64,000 nucleotides of DNA, taken from Symbiodinium natans (Eukaryota > Sar > Dinophyceae > Suessiales > Symbiodiniaceae). The stretch spans positions 493,501 through 557,500 of the forward strand of contig CAJNDS010001569.1 of the NCBI GenBank assembly GCA_905221605.1, read 5' to 3'. The translations under genes were made by a program, and so were the position numbers. The stretch's first letter is position 1; every line of letters starts with the position of its first letter. This document shows positions 63,848-64,000 of this stretch, piece by piece. The notes below the pieces were generated by a model. That model saw only the letters and a list, made by a program, of their open reading frames with translations, did not search any database and was not told where the DNA came from.

Positions 63848-64000
63848 CCTTGCTAAATATATGACCTTGCCCGCTAAATATATGACCTTGCCCGCTAAAT
63901 ATATGACCTTGCCCGCTAAATATATGACCTTGCCCGCTAAATATAGGACCTTGCCCGCTAAATATAGGACCTTGCCCGCTAAATATAGGACCTTGCCCGC
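63848..64000. repeat. 21-base tandem repeat running off the window
   Basis: At least seven copies of a unit containing GCTAAATATATGACCTTGCC. The first copies have TATATGACC, the later ones TATAGGACC, so a variant has spread through the distal copies. Confidence 0.95.

Noticed and set aside
63659-63856. Gly-rich open frame of about 65 residues
   Set aside because: PolyG tract.

Overview
This window looks like nuclear DNA of a dinoflagellate. The reasons are: telomere-type TTTAGGG/CCCTAAA blocks scattered through the interior; very short GC-rich exons (about 20-120 bases) in long introns; many GC-AG as well as GT-AG splice sites; every gene I could assemble on the + strand; and an intact multi-pass membrane protein of a kind I associate with dinoflagellates (DEFWSHSW motif plus a TIR-like FLD...RLWC.FE core). 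The species cannot be fixed. There is no bacterial-style operon, tRNA, rRNA or CRISPR array. Most long open frames in the six frames are translations of TTTAGGG, polyC/polyG or ATGT repeats.

Region 1 (about 0.6-28.5 kb) holds one large split gene of the photolyase/cryptochrome family. Its 5' end lies upstream of the window or in unrecognised sequence before 632. Exons were found by reading the short non-repeat islands and requiring that splice phase carry the frame from island to island. The antenna-domain exons lie at 0.63-5.0 kb. The linker into the FAD domain is at 14.3-17.4 kb, and the FAD-binding catalytic domain is at 18.0-27.2 kb, where the family consensus fixes nearly every join. Between antenna and linker, about 14 phase-compatible exons (7.0-13.5 kb) encode an extra module of about 330 residues. 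It contains a cytidine/deoxycytidylate deaminase-like H-A-E stretch, but I cannot see the zinc-binding Cys pair.

Region 2 (about 28.9-59.0 kb) has the same architecture. Some 35 short coding-like islands, several phase-compatible with their neighbours, encode one or more proteins I do not recognise. A minisatellite of two alternating units lies at 48.2-49.1 kb.

Region 3 (59.65-61.56 kb) is a compact, apparently complete four-exon gene. Its exons sum to 524 codons in frame. It has conventional GT-AG introns and telomere-type repeats in only one short intron.

Region 4 (61.6-64.0 kb) is non-coding: ATGT microsatellite, polyC and polyG tracts, a threefold 65-base repeat and a 21-base tandem repeat that runs off the end.

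Two architectural features stand out. First, in regions 1 and 2 the 5' part of introns tends to carry TTTAGGG and the 3' part CCCTAAA, so intron RNA could fold back and bring the splice sites together. Second, introns also hold several families of short inverted-repeat elements (MITE-like). One intron at 55.3-55.5 kb is bounded by a 28-base duplication of exon sequence whose left copy supplies the GC splice donor, which looks like a recent intron gain.
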